Part shown: one piece after another, positions 7,924-16,526 of the stretch
Layout of the letters: every line of letters begins with the position of its first letter
Numbering within the stretch: position 1 is the first letter of the stretch
Source of the DNA: an uncultured Prevotellaceae bacterium
GTDB lineage: Bacteria > Bacteroidota > Bacteroidia > Bacteroidales > Bacteroidaceae
Assembly: GCA_902794405.1 (NCBI GenBank)
Contig: CADBHI010000046.1
Coordinates: 1-33,740 of the forward strand
DNA: 33,740 nucleotides
Direction: 5' to 3'
Program-made: the position numbers and the translations under genes
Notes under the pieces: model-generated
Databases searched by the model: none
What the model saw: only the letters and a program-made list of their open reading frames with translations
What the model was told of the DNA's origin: nothing

Positions 7924-9462
7924 ATGGCACAAGAAGATGTATTTAAGAAAATCGTGAGCCACTGCAAGGAGTATGGCTTCGTATTCCCCTCCAGTGAAAT
8001 CTACGATGGTTTAGGTGCCGTCTATGACTACGGTCAGAACGGCGTGGAGTTAAAAAATAACATTAAGCAATATTGGTGGAAGGCCATGACGATGCTGCAC
8101 GAAAACATTGTGGGCATCGATTCGGCCATCTTCATGCATCCGACAATATGGAAGGCCTCGGGCCACGTCGACGCATTCAACGACCCCCTTATCGACAACC
8201 GCGACTCTAAGAAGCGTTATCGTGCTGACGTGCTGATTGAGGATCAGATTGCCAAATACGACGAGAAGATCCAGAAAGAGGTGGAGAAGGCCCGCAAGCG
8301 TTTCGGCGACAGCTTCGACGAAGCTAAGTACTTGGAGACTTCCGAGCGCGTTAAGGAAACCAAGGAGAAGCGCGACAACCTCCATGCCCGCTACGCTGCT
8401 GCCATGCAGGGACCGGATCTCGACGAGCTGAAGCAGATTATCCTCGACGAGGAGATTGTCTGCCCCATCAGCGGAACCCGCAACTGGACCGACGTTCGTC
8501 AGTTCAATCTGATGTTCTCTACCGAGATGGGCGCTTCTGCCGATGCTTCCATGAAGATCTATCTGCGCCCAGAGACGGCTCAGGGTATCTTCGTTAACTA
8601 CCTGAACGTGCAGAAGACAGGCCGCATGAAGATTCCTTTCGGTATTGCCCAGATTGGTAAGGCTTTCCGTAACGAGATCGTCGCCCGTCAGTTCATCTTC
8701 CGCATGAGGGAGTTCGAGCAGATGGAGATGCAGTTCTTCGTACAGCCCGGTACTGAACTGGAGTGGTTCCCCAAGTGGAAGGAGACGCGTATGAAGTGGC
8801 ACCAGGCCTTAGGTTTCGGTGCTGAGAACTATCGTTTCCACGACCACGACAAACTGGCCCACTACGCCAACGCCGCTACCGACATCGAGTTCAAGATGCC
8901 ATTCGGCTTCAAGGAGGTCGAGGGTATCCACTCTCGTACCAACTTCGACCTGAGCCAGCACGAGAAGTACTCCGGCAAGAGCATCAAGTACTTTGACCCG
9001 CAAACCAACGAGAGCTACACCCCGTATGTCATCGAGACCTCGATTGGTGTCGACCGCATGTTCCTCTCTATCATGTGTCATGCCTATGAGGAGGAGAAGC
9101 TTGAGAATGGTGAGACCCGCGTGGTGCTGAAGTTGCCCGCAGCCTTGGCTCCCGTGAAGTGTGCCGTGATGCCTCTGGTTAAGAAGGACGGTCTGCCCGA
9201 GAAGGCCCGCGAGATTATCGACAGCCTGAAGTTCCACTTCAATTGCCAGTACGACGAGAAGGATTCTATCGGCAAGCGCTACCGTCGTCAGGATGCTATC
9301 GGTACCCCCTACTGCGTCACAGTCGACCACGACACGCTGAACGACGGTTGTGTCACTCTCCGTTTCCGCGACACGATGGAGCAGGAGCGCGTTGCCATCA
9401 GCGAGCTTAACAGCATCATCGAGGACAAGGTAAGCATCGCCTCACTTTTGAAGAAACTGTAA
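7924..9462 (+). CDS. glyQS: Glycine--tRNA ligase, dimeric type
   Basis: A 512-residue class II aminoacyl-tRNA synthetase that charges tRNA-Gly in the cytoplasm (EC 6.1.1.14). The N-terminal signature GFVFPSSEIYDGLGAVYDYG is that of the single-chain alpha2 enzyme rather than the two-chain glyQ/glyS form. Motif 2 is seen at about 247-275 (GKAFRNEI, then RMREFEQMEMQFF), the LRPETAQGIF segment at about 217, and motif 3 at about 372-383 (SIGVDRMFL). A C-terminal anticodon-binding domain starts near LAPVKCAVMPL. It starts 29 bases after a strong promoter. The next gene starts 2 bases after the stop, so four genes follow one another in one operon. Confidence 0.97.
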   Translation: MAQEDVFKKIVSHCKEYGFVFPSSEIYDGLGAVYDYGQNGVELKNNIKQYWWKAMTMLHENIVGIDSAIFMHPTIWKASGHVDAFNDPLIDNRDSKKRYRADVLIEDQIAKYDEKIQKEVEKARKRFGDSFDEAKYLETSERVKETKEKRDNLHARYAAAMQGPDLDELKQIILDEEIVCPISGTRNWTDVRQFNLMFSTEMGASADASMKIYLRPETAQGIFVNYLNVQKTGRMKIPFGIAQIGKAFRNEIVARQFIFRMREFEQMEMQFFVQPGTELEWFPKWKETRMKWHQALGFGAENYRFHDHDKLAHYANAATDIEFKMPFGFKEVEGIHSRTNFDLSQHEKYSGKSIKYFDPQTNESYTPYVIETSIGVDRMFLSIMCHAYEEEKLENGETRVVLKLPAALAPVKCAVMPLVKKDGLPEKAREIIDSLKFHFNCQYDEKDSIGKRYRRQDAIGTPYCVTVDHDTLNDGCVTLRFRDTMEQERVAISELNSIIEDKVSIASLLKKL

Positions 9463-9464
9463 GT

Positions 9465-10094
9465 ATGAACATAAGAAAACTATTCTGGATCACGACGCTG
9501 CTGCTCTCTATGGGAGCAGTCGTGTCGTGTTCGGAATCCGATGACGAGGATGCCGTCAACGAGTTTGCCAACTGGCAACAGCGCAACGACGCTTTCTTTG
9601 CATCGCTCGAGGACTCACTCAAAAACAATAGTTCACAGTGGAAGAAGATCAAGTCGTACACTAAGAACGAGGAAACGGCTGGCCTACCTACCGAATATAT
9701 CTATGCCAAGGTGATAGAAAGTTCCTACGGCTCAGCCTCACCACTTTATTCCGACTCTGTACGCGTGGCCTATCGCGGACGCCTCATTCCTACCACCACC
9801 TACCCCGAAGGCTATGTCTTTGAGCAGACCTATGTAGGCAATTACAGTGAAGAGACTGCTGCCGTGTCTGACAATACCGTCAGCGGTTTCAAGGATGGTT
9901 TTGCCACAGCCCTTCAGCACATGCAGAAAGGTGACCACTGGCGTGTCTACATGCCCTATCAACTGATGTATGGAGCCTCTACATCCGGTTCCATTCCTGC
10001 CTATAGCGTATTGATTTTCGATATGATACTTATCGACTTCACTTCCGACGGGCAATCGTTCTATCCTTGGACAAGCAGAAAGTATAACCCATAA
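9465..10094 (+). CDS. FKBP-type peptidyl-prolyl isomerase lipoprotein
   Basis: A 209-residue protein with a lipoprotein signal: MNIRKLFWITTLLLSMGAVVSC, lipid-attachment Cys22, then an acidic SESDDED linker. The C-terminal half is an FKBP domain (about 90-200), with DSVRVAYRGRLI, the GFKDGFATALQHMQKGDHWRVYMP core and IPAYSVLIFDMILIDF. It would speed proline cis-trans isomerisation in secreted proteins on the periplasmic face. It lies 2 bases after glyQS and 5 bases before the ATPase gene. Similar FKBP lipoproteins are common in Bacteroidales; the substrate is unknown. Confidence 0.9.
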   Translation: MNIRKLFWITTLLLSMGAVVSCSESDDEDAVNEFANWQQRNDAFFASLEDSLKNNSSQWKKIKSYTKNEETAGLPTEYIYAKVIESSYGSASPLYSDSVRVAYRGRLIPTTTYPEGYVFEQTYVGNYSEETAAVSDNTVSGFKDGFATALQHMQKGDHWRVYMPYQLMYGASTSGSIPAYSVLIFDMILIDFTSDGQSFYPWTSRKYNP

Positions 10095-10099
10095 GTAAT

Positions 10100-10906
10100 A
10101 TGCCGAAGTACGCTGACTATATAAGCCGCATTGAGATTGACGCTCTATGGAGTGGCAAGAAGCACATCGTATGGGAATTGTCGCCACGCGTCAACATCCT
10201 AAGTGGCATCAACGGAGTCGGCAAGTCCACTATATTAAATAAGGTGGTAAAGAGCGTCAATACCAACGGCGACATTATCAACCACCTGCTCAAGGGTGTG
10301 CATATCACTCCCATGCCGGAGGATGCCACCCATATTCGCTTCGACATCATCCGTACGTTAGATAGTCCTGTGCTCGATCTCGAAACGATGGCCCACGTCG
10401 ACACCCGCATCCTGTCAGCCCTCGATTTCCAGCTCTATCACCTGCAGCGTAAATACTTGGACTACCAAGTAAACATCGGCAACCGCATCATTGCTGAGCT
10501 GCAATTGGGCAATGCCGAGGCAGCACAGCATCTGTCGCTGAAGAAAAAGCGCTTTCAGGACATTGTAGACGAGTTGTTCGAGGACACGGGCAAGAAGATT
10601 GTACGTACAGAGAACGAGATACGCTTCTCCCAGATAGGCGAAACACTGGTACCCTACCAGTTGTCATCAGGCGAGAAGCAAATGCTGGCCATCCTGCTGA
10701 CTGTACTCGTAGAAGACGACCAGCCCTACGTCCTGTTCATGGACGAGCCAGAGGTTTCTCTCCACATTGAGTGGCAGAAGCGGCTCATCGACCTCTGCTT
10801 AGAACTGAACCCACAGGTGCAGATCATCCTGACGACCCACTCTCCCGCCGTCATCATGAACGGCTGGGTAGACGCCGTGACCGAGGTCACCGACATCACC
10901 CTTTAA
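10100..10906 (+). CDS. Small AAA/ABC-type ATPase, partner of DUF4435 protein
   Basis: A 268-residue soluble ATPase of the AAA_21/AAA_15 (RecF/SMC-like) kind. Walker A is GINGVGKS (36-43), the ABC signature is LSSGEKQ (188-194), Walker B is VLFMDEPE (211-218) and the switch histidine lies in TTHSP (H247). A short helical insert (about 110-165) takes the place of a long coiled coil. The next gene, a DUF4435 protein, starts 2 bases after the stop, and the two are almost certainly functional partners. In the PARIS system a related ATPase (AriA) holds and releases a DUF4435 nuclease (AriB); this ATPase is shorter than AriA and sits in a housekeeping operon. Chromosome maintenance is an alternative to defence. 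Confidence 0.85.
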   Translation: MPKYADYISRIEIDALWSGKKHIVWELSPRVNILSGINGVGKSTILNKVVKSVNTNGDIINHLLKGVHITPMPEDATHIRFDIIRTLDSPVLDLETMAHVDTRILSALDFQLYHLQRKYLDYQVNIGNRIIAELQLGNAEAAQHLSLKKKRFQDIVDELFEDTGKKIVRTENEIRFSQIGETLVPYQLSSGEKQMLAILLTVLVEDDQPYVLFMDEPEVSLHIEWQKRLIDLCLELNPQVQIILTTHSPAVIMNGWVDAVTEVTDITL

Positions 10907-10908
10907 GC

Positions 10909-11979
10909 ATGTCCTATCGCTTAAAAGATAATATCACCAATAGCTACTTCGAAGCTGCCAACGCCCTGAAATCGAAGCAAGCACGTCGTAGGATCATTGC
11001 CTACGTCGAGAGTTACGATGATATCTATTTCTGGCGCACGGTACTCAGTCCCTTCGAAGACGACACCCGCTATTTTGAGGTGATGCTGCCCTCCAAGTCA
11101 AAACTACAGCGTGGCAAGAAAGCCGTTCTGGCATCACCCGAGACTACCGTCAAAAAGTTCAAGGCCGACAATCGGCTGACACTCCCCCTCGACGGTTTAG
11201 GCGAGGCTCTCATAGCCTGTGTCGATGCCGACTACGACTACCTGCTGCAAGGTGCCACTCCCCAGTCGCGTCGGGTTCTCGAAAGTCCCTACGTGCTTCA
11301 TACCTACGTCTATGCCATCGAGAACTACCAGTGCTACGCCCCTTCACTCCACAATGTCTGCGTGTCAGTCACGCTGAACGACCATCGCATTTTCGACTTC
11401 CGCGGCTACTTTGCCGCTTTCAGCGAAGCCATCTTTCCCTTGTTCATCTGGAGTGTCATGCTCTACCGCAACGGCCATTACCCGCAGTTCTCCATTACCG
11501 ACTTTAACCGCATTGCCGACCCGGGAGGCTTCAACGTGGACAATCCCGAGTTGTCACTTCAGAACATACGTCGTAAGGTTGGCGTCAAAATCCGCGAACT
11601 GCAGCGCCTGTTTCCTAATGCCAAGGACGAATACCTCAAGCTCAAGGACGAGGTGAAGACATTAGGCATCACGCCCCAGACTACCTATCTTTATATCCAG
11701 GGGCACCATCTTTTCGACACCGTCGTGGCCCCCATCCTCACCAAGGTGTGTAACCTGCTACGTCAGGAACGGCAGCGTGAAATATACTTAGCCACAGCCC
11801 ATCACACCCAAAAGCGCAATGAGATGTCATGCTACGAGAATTCCCTTCAGGATGTGAAGGTTATGCTCAAGAAAAATAACGGCTATATTACATCAGAACC
11901 TTTCCAACGTCTGCAGAACGATGTCCGCAGACTGTTGGAAAGGTCCTCTATCTCGAATAATTCTATACCAAATGTCTGA
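10909..11979 (+). CDS. DUF4435 (TOPRIM-like) protein
   Basis: A 356-residue protein starting at MSYRLKDNIT; a frame open back to 10771 overlaps the ATPase gene and is not used. The N-terminal half shows the DUF4435 pattern: AYVESYDDIYFW with Glu34, IACVDADYDYL with Asp106, Asp108 and Asp110, and YAIENY with Glu138. The acidic residues fit a TOPRIM-type metal site, which suggests a nuclease. The C-terminal half is helical and unassigned. The gene follows the ATPase by 2 bases and ends inside the 3' end of ddh on the other strand (17-base tail-to-tail overlap). Activity is inferred from family only. Confidence 0.8.
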   Translation: MSYRLKDNITNSYFEAANALKSKQARRRIIAYVESYDDIYFWRTVLSPFEDDTRYFEVMLPSKSKLQRGKKAVLASPETTVKKFKADNRLTLPLDGLGEALIACVDADYDYLLQGATPQSRRVLESPYVLHTYVYAIENYQCYAPSLHNVCVSVTLNDHRIFDFRGYFAAFSEAIFPLFIWSVMLYRNGHYPQFSITDFNRIADPGGFNVDNPELSLQNIRRKVGVKIRELQRLFPNAKDEYLKLKDEVKTLGITPQTTYLYIQGHHLFDTVVAPILTKVCNLLRQERQREIYLATAHHTQKRNEMSCYENSLQDVKVMLKKNNGYITSEPFQRLQNDVRRLLERSSISNNSIPNV

Positions 11980-12862
11980 TGAGTTCCTCGGGGTCGCCGG
12001 GAAGCATGTCGATGACGGGAATCTCAATCATCGTGTAGCAGCCAGGCTGCAGACGCATGGAAGCACGGGCAACGTTGACAAGCACCTGACCAGTGAGGGC
12101 AGGGTTGTTGATGCTCATGTTGAACTCTAAACGCTGGTTCTGCGTCTTACCGCTGACACCCTTACGTACGAGGTTAACACCATGTCCCATGTCGCGGACA
12201 TCGTCGACCGACTCTACCTGGAACACATGCGTCTCATCGTTGGCAAAGTAAGGATCTGCCTTGATGGCAGCAGTCACCTCGTCAAGCTTTGCACCGTCTT
12301 CCAGCTCAACATAGACCATGCGGCGGTGGATACCCTCACCAAGAGGAATGGTCATCGACAAGGCATTCTTGACACCAGCCTTTGAGCGCACGCAAACAGA
12401 ATGGCCCATCGACATACCCGGACCAAAGTTAGTATAGCTAAGTCCCTTCGGAGCAAGGCTCTGCATAAGTGAGCGGACAATAGAGTCGCTACCCGGATCC
12501 CATCCGGCAGCAATGACGCTAACTGTCTTAGTTTCTTTATTGATTGGCATCAGAGCGCGACGGTAGTCGACGATGTTGGTATGGATGTCAAAGGAATCGA
12601 CGGTGTTGATGCCCAAAGGCAATATCTGACGAGCATATTCCTCACACGAACGAGTGGGAGTTGCAAGAATAGCCACATCGACATCCTTCAGCTCACGGAT
12701 ATCCTTCACCACTTCATACTGTTCTAACTCGGCGGGCTTGTTCTCTGCACCATTACGACGCACAATACCTGCCACTTCAAAATCGGGCGCTGCCTCCAAA
12801 GCCTGAAGAGCATACTGACCGATGTTGCCGTAACCTACGACGGCTGCTCTGATTTTCTTCAT
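11963..12862 (-). CDS. ddh: meso-Diaminopimelate dehydrogenase
   Basis: A 299-residue NADPH-dependent enzyme (EC 1.4.1.16) that makes meso-diaminopimelate from tetrahydrodipicolinate in one step, supplying lysine and peptidoglycan. The Rossmann fold starts at AAVGYGNIGQYALQAL-type sequence near residue 6, and the middle has the family segments ATPTRS, DSFDIHTNI, AAGWDPGSDSI and GPGMSMGHS. The length is normal for the family. Its promoter region is shared with parC, which runs the other way. Tail-to-tail overlap with the DUF4435 gene is 17 bases. Confidence 0.95.
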   Translation of the reverse strand: MKKIRAAVVGYGNIGQYALQALEAAPDFEVAGIVRRNGAENKPAELEQYEVVKDIRELKDVDVAILATPTRSCEEYARQILPLGINTVDSFDIHTNIVDYRRALMPINKETKTVSVIAAGWDPGSDSIVRSLMQSLAPKGLSYTNFGPGMSMGHSVCVRSKAGVKNALSMTIPLGEGIHRRMVYVELEDGAKLDEVTAAIKADPYFANDETHVFQVESVDDVRDMGHGVNLVRKGVSGKTQNQRLEFNMSINNPALTGQVLVNVARASMRLQPGCYTMIEIPVIDMLPGDPEELIRHLV

Positions 12863-12903
12863 ACTCTTATTTGTGTTTGTTTATGATTTGTCACTTTCGG
12901 CGG

Positions 12904-12911
12904 CAAAATTA
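12904..12911 (-). promoter_or_regulatory. -7 element of ddh
   Basis: Minus strand TAATTTTG, 41 bases upstream of the ddh ATG. No convincing -33 box at the right distance. Confidence 0.55.
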
Positions 12912-12954
12912 CACAAAATTTCGTAAAAATGTAAGGTTTAACAAATATTTTTCG

Positions 12955-12962
12955 TAAATTTG
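12955..12962 (+). promoter_or_regulatory. -7 element of parC
   Basis: TAAATTTG followed by CAC, 26 bases before the parC ATG. The spacing to an upstream TTTG-like box is not ideal. Confidence 0.6.
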
Positions 12963-12988
12963 CACAAAGAAATAACTAAAAACGCAAT

Positions 12989-15745
12989 ATGGACGACGAA
13001 ATAAGGGACGACGAGCTTTTAGAGGAGAACATGGAAAGTAGCGAATCCGATGGAATGGCGGAGGGTCATTCAGACTACAAACCAGTTAACCGATTCGACG
13101 CTGCGGCGGTTCATCACCTTAGCGGCATGTACCAGAACTGGTTCCTCGACTACGCCAGCTATTCCATTCTCGACCGCGCCATCCCACATATAGAGGACGG
13201 TTTCAAACCCGTGCAACGACGTATCATGCATTCTATGAAACGCATGGACGACGGGCGATATAACAAGGTGGCTAACATCGTGGGACACACGATGCAGTTC
13301 CACCCTCATGGCGATGCCTCAATTGGCGACGCCCTGGTACAGTTAGGACAGAAGAACCTGCTTGTCGACACGCAGGGAAACTGGGGTAACATTCTGACGG
13401 GCGACCGAGCCGCTGCACCACGATACATCGAGGCCCGTCTGTCGAAGTTTGCCTTGGACACAGTTTTCAACCCCAAGACCACCGACTGGCAGCTTTCCTA
13501 CGACGGTCGCAACAAAGAGCCTATTACACTCCCGGTTAAGTATCCCCTGCTGTTGGCACAGGGTGCCGAGGGTATCGCCGTGGGCTTGTCAACGAAGATC
13601 CTGCCCCATAACTTCTGCGAAATCTGCGATGCTGCCATCCATTACCTGCATGGCGAAGAGTTCCAACTGTATCCCGACTTCCAGACAGGCGGCTCGATTG
13701 ACGTGTCGAAATACAACGACGGTCAGCGTGGCGGCGTGCTGAAAGTACGTGCAAAGATAGAAAAACTTGACCAAAAGACACTGGTCATCCGCGAGTTGCC
13801 GTTCTCGAAGACGGTAACGACTCTTTGCGAAAGCATCACCAAAGCCATTGAGAAGGGAAAAATCAAGGCCAAGCGTGTAGACGACCTCACCTCGGCCAAC
13901 GTCGAGATACTGGTTCACCTGGCACCTGGTGTCAGCTCTGACAAGACACTCGACGCCCTTTACGCCTTTACTGATTGTGAAATCAACATCTCGCCTAACT
14001 GCTGTGTGATTTCTGACCAAAAGCCTCAGTTCTTGACGGTTAGCGACGTGCTGCGCCATAGCGTCGACCGCACGAAAGACCTGATACGTCAGGAGTTGGA
14101 GATACGCAAGGGTGAGCTGTTAGAGCAATTTCATTTCTGCTCATTGGAAAAGATTTTCATTGAGGAACGTATCTACAAAGATAAGAAGTTTGAGCAGGCG
14201 CCCAACGTCGATGCTGTCTGTGAACATATCGACGACCGTTTGACGCCCTACTACCCCACCCTCGTCCGCGAAGTCACGAAGGATGACATCTTGAAACTTT
14301 TGGAAATCAAGATGCAGCGCATCCTGAAGTTTAATAAGGACAAGGCCGACGAGCTGATGGCACGTATCAAGGCTGAGATTGACGAGATAGACCGCGACCT
14401 CAAGAACCTTGTGGAGGTGACCGCTTCTTGGTTCCAGTTCCTCAAAGACAAGTATGGCTCACAGCATCCGCGACTGACAGAGATTCGCAACTTCGACACC
14501 ATCGAAGCCACCAAGGTGGCCGAGGCCAACCAAAAGCTTTACATCAACCGCACGGACGGTTTCATCGGCACCGGCTTGAAGAAAGACGAGTACGTGTGCA
14601 ACTGTTCCGACATCGACGACATCATTCTCTTCTACCGCGACGGAAAGTACAAGGTGGTGCGTGTGGCCGAGAAGCTGTTCGTCGGCAAGAACGTGCTCTA
14701 TCTGCAGGTCTTCAAGAAGAATGACTCGCGTACCATATATAATGTAGTATACCGCGACGGCAAGAAAGGTCCCTGCTTCATCAAGCGTTTCAATGTAACG
14801 TCGATGACACGCGATAAAGAATACGACCTGACGCAGGGCACGCCTGGATCGAAGATTATGTACTTCACCGCCAACCCCAACGGTGAGGCGGAGATTATCA
14901 AAGTAACGCTCGACCCCAATCCGAAGCTCAAGAAGATATTCGTCGACAAGGACTTCTCGGAAATCATTATCAAGGGGCGCGCCTCAAAGGGCAACCTGCT
15001 CACCAAATTCCCCGTCCATCGTATCGGCCTGAAGAGCCACGGCCACTCCACCTTAGGCGGAAGAAAGGTGTGGTACGACCCCGATGTGAACCGTCTGAAC
15101 TACGACGAGCATGGTCAGTTGTTAGGTGAGTTCTTTGATGAAGACCAAATACTCGTGATACTGCAGAACGGCGACTTCTACCTGTCGAACTTCGACCTCA
15201 ACAACCACTACGAAGCCAACATCCTGCGCATTGAGAAGTTCCAGGCCGACAAGGTATGGAGCGCAGTACTCTGGGATGCCGACAACCAGGGCTACCCCTA
15301 CCTGAAACGGTTCCTCATGGAGGCCGCCAAACGCAAGCAGAACTTCTTGGGTGAGAACCCGCTGTCGAAACTTGTGCTGCTCAGCGATCAGGTGTATCCC
15401 CGCATCCAGATAACCTATGGAGGTGTCGACGAGTTCCGCGGCAGCGAAGAGATTGAAGTGGAAGAATTCATTGCCGTCAAAGGCTTCAAGGCCAAGGGCA
15501 AGCGACTGACCACCTATCAGATAGAGAGCATCACCGAACTGGAACCCACACACTTCCCCGAGGAGCCTGAAAGCCCAGAGGAGCCGGAAAGCCCTAATAA
15601 TCCTAAAACTCCAGAAACTCCTGAGATTCAGGAAGATCCGGTAGCTCCGGAAAGTCCGGAGGTTCCAGAGATCACGAACAATGAACCGCATATTACCAAT
15701 GGAAAAAACGTGGAGCCAAGCTTGTTCTCTGATGATGACTTCTAA
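12989..15745 (+). CDS. parC: DNA topoisomerase IV subunit A
   Basis: A 918-residue type IIA topoisomerase breakage-reunion subunit that cuts and rejoins DNA with ParE to unlink chromosomes. The winged-helix core contains IEDGFKPVQRRIMHSM, the HPHGDASIGDALVQL segment (drug-binding helix, 105-119) and the catalytic Arg145-Tyr146 in APRYIEARL. The C-terminal domain carries beta-pinwheel-like blades. The N-terminus has an acidic 30-residue leader, and the last 70 residues form a low-complexity tail rich in Pro, Glu and Ser-Pro. Alanine stands where E. coli GyrA has Ser83. A gyrase A assignment is possible, but the divergent sequence and tail fit the Bacteroidetes ParC paralogue better. The stop lies inside the next gene. 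Confidence 0.88.
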   Translation: MDDEIRDDELLEENMESSESDGMAEGHSDYKPVNRFDAAAVHHLSGMYQNWFLDYASYSILDRAIPHIEDGFKPVQRRIMHSMKRMDDGRYNKVANIVGHTMQFHPHGDASIGDALVQLGQKNLLVDTQGNWGNILTGDRAAAPRYIEARLSKFALDTVFNPKTTDWQLSYDGRNKEPITLPVKYPLLLAQGAEGIAVGLSTKILPHNFCEICDAAIHYLHGEEFQLYPDFQTGGSIDVSKYNDGQRGGVLKVRAKIEKLDQKTLVIRELPFSKTVTTLCESITKAIEKGKIKAKRVDDLTSANVEILVHLAPGVSSDKTLDALYAFTDCEINISPNCCVISDQKPQFLTVSDVLRHSVDRTKDLIRQELEIRKGELLEQFHFCSLEKIFIEERIYKDKKFEQAPNVDAVCEHIDDRLTPYYPTLVREVTKDDILKLLEIKMQRILKFNKDKADELMARIKAEIDEIDRDLKNLVEVTASWFQFLKDKYGSQHPRLTEIRNFDTIEATKVAEANQKLYINRTDGFIGTGLKKDEYVCNCSDIDDIILFYRDGKYKVVRVAEKLFVGKNVLYLQVFKKNDSRTIYNVVYRDGKKGPCFIKRFNVTSMTRDKEYDLTQGTPGSKIMYFTANPNGEAEIIKVTLDPNPKLKKIFVDKDFSEIIIKGRASKGNLLTKFPVHRIGLKSHGHSTLGGRKVWYDPDVNRLNYDEHGQLLGEFFDEDQILVILQNGDFYLSNFDLNNHYEANILRIEKFQADKVWSAVLWDADNQGYPYLKRFLMEAAKRKQNFLGENPLSKLVLLSDQVYPRIQITYGGVDEFRGSEEIEVEEFIAVKGFKAKGKRLTTYQIESITELEPTHFPEEPESPEEPESPNNPKTPETPEIQEDPVAPESPEVPEITNNEPHITNGKNVEPSLFSDDDF

Positions 15746-16526
15746 ACGTATATGGGCGGTTGCTTTGGCGCTGTTAGCTGTTGCCATACATACCAACGGC
15801 CAGACAGATGTTACGAGTCGCTACCAGATTGGTGGCGGCGTAACGAGGATTCTGGACACCTACCTGTCGCAGGAGAAATTCGGCGGACCAGGACTGACAT
15901 TCCTCGCCAGTAGTGAGCGTCAAAAGCCAGATAGGCTATGGGCAACTATGGTGCAACACGAGCTGAACTTCAGTTCGACAGAAGACAGGGTGGGCACTGT
16001 GAGTGAACTACAAGGCGACTACACGTTCTTCTATGGCCGATATATGAAGTTGCAGTTCTCACGCCTTACCCTCCAGGCAGGCGTCGTAGGAGCCCTTAAC
16101 CTCGGTTTCATCTACAACACCAGCAATTCCAACAACCCTGCACAGGGAAGGCTGTCGCTCAACGCCATGCCGATGGCTATTGCCACCTACCGTTTTCCGC
16201 TGCTGAAAAAGCTGTGGGCCGCACGCTACGAGGTGGAGCTGCCGCTCGTCGGACTGATGTTCAGTCCTAATTACGGACAGTCCTACTACGAAATATTCTC
16301 ACGGGGCAACTACGACCATAACCTGGTGCCTACCACCTTCGTTTCGGCGCCCAACTTCCGACAGCAGTTCACTCTGTCCTGCACGCTCAGCCGTTCAACG
16401 ACCCTGAGCATTGGCTATCTCGGCAACTATCAGCAGGCGAATGTTAATAACCTGAAGTCGCACATCTATCACCATCGCATCATGCTGGGCTTTGTGCGTA
16501 ACTTCTCAATCATTAAACGCCCATGA
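15732..16526 (+). CDS. DUF3316-like exported beta-rich protein
   Basis: The start is taken as the ATG pair at 15732/15735, overlapping the end of parC by 11-14 bases, because it gives a good signal peptide (MMTSKRIWAVALALLAVAIH, then TNGQ). A longer frame from 15681 adds no plausible signal. The mature protein, about 240 residues, has GGGVTRILDTYLSQEKFGGPG near the start and MFSPNYGQSYYEIFSRGNYD in the middle, which match my memory of the Bacteroidetes DUF3316 family. Alternating strands suggest an outer-membrane barrel or periplasmic protein. It overlaps the S41 peptidase gene by four bases (ATGA), so the two are translationally coupled. Confidence 0.75.
   Translation: MMTSKRIWAVALALLAVAIHTNGQTDVTSRYQIGGGVTRILDTYLSQEKFGGPGLTFLASSERQKPDRLWATMVQHELNFSSTEDRVGTVSELQGDYTFFYGRYMKLQFSRLTLQAGVVGALNLGFIYNTSNSNNPAQGRLSLNAMPMAIATYRFPLLKKLWAARYEVELPLVGLMFSPNYGQSYYEIFSRGNYDHNLVPTTFVSAPNFRQQFTLSCTLSRSTTLSIGYLGNYQQANVNNLKSHIYHHRIMLGFVRNFSIIKRP

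Noticed and set aside
7759-7962. N-terminal extension of the small secreted protein
   Set aside because: It would cover the glyQS promoter and start and remove the signal peptide from the N-terminus.
8050-9330. Long minus-strand frames opposite glyQS
   Set aside because: Shadows of a highly conserved gene with regular codon use.
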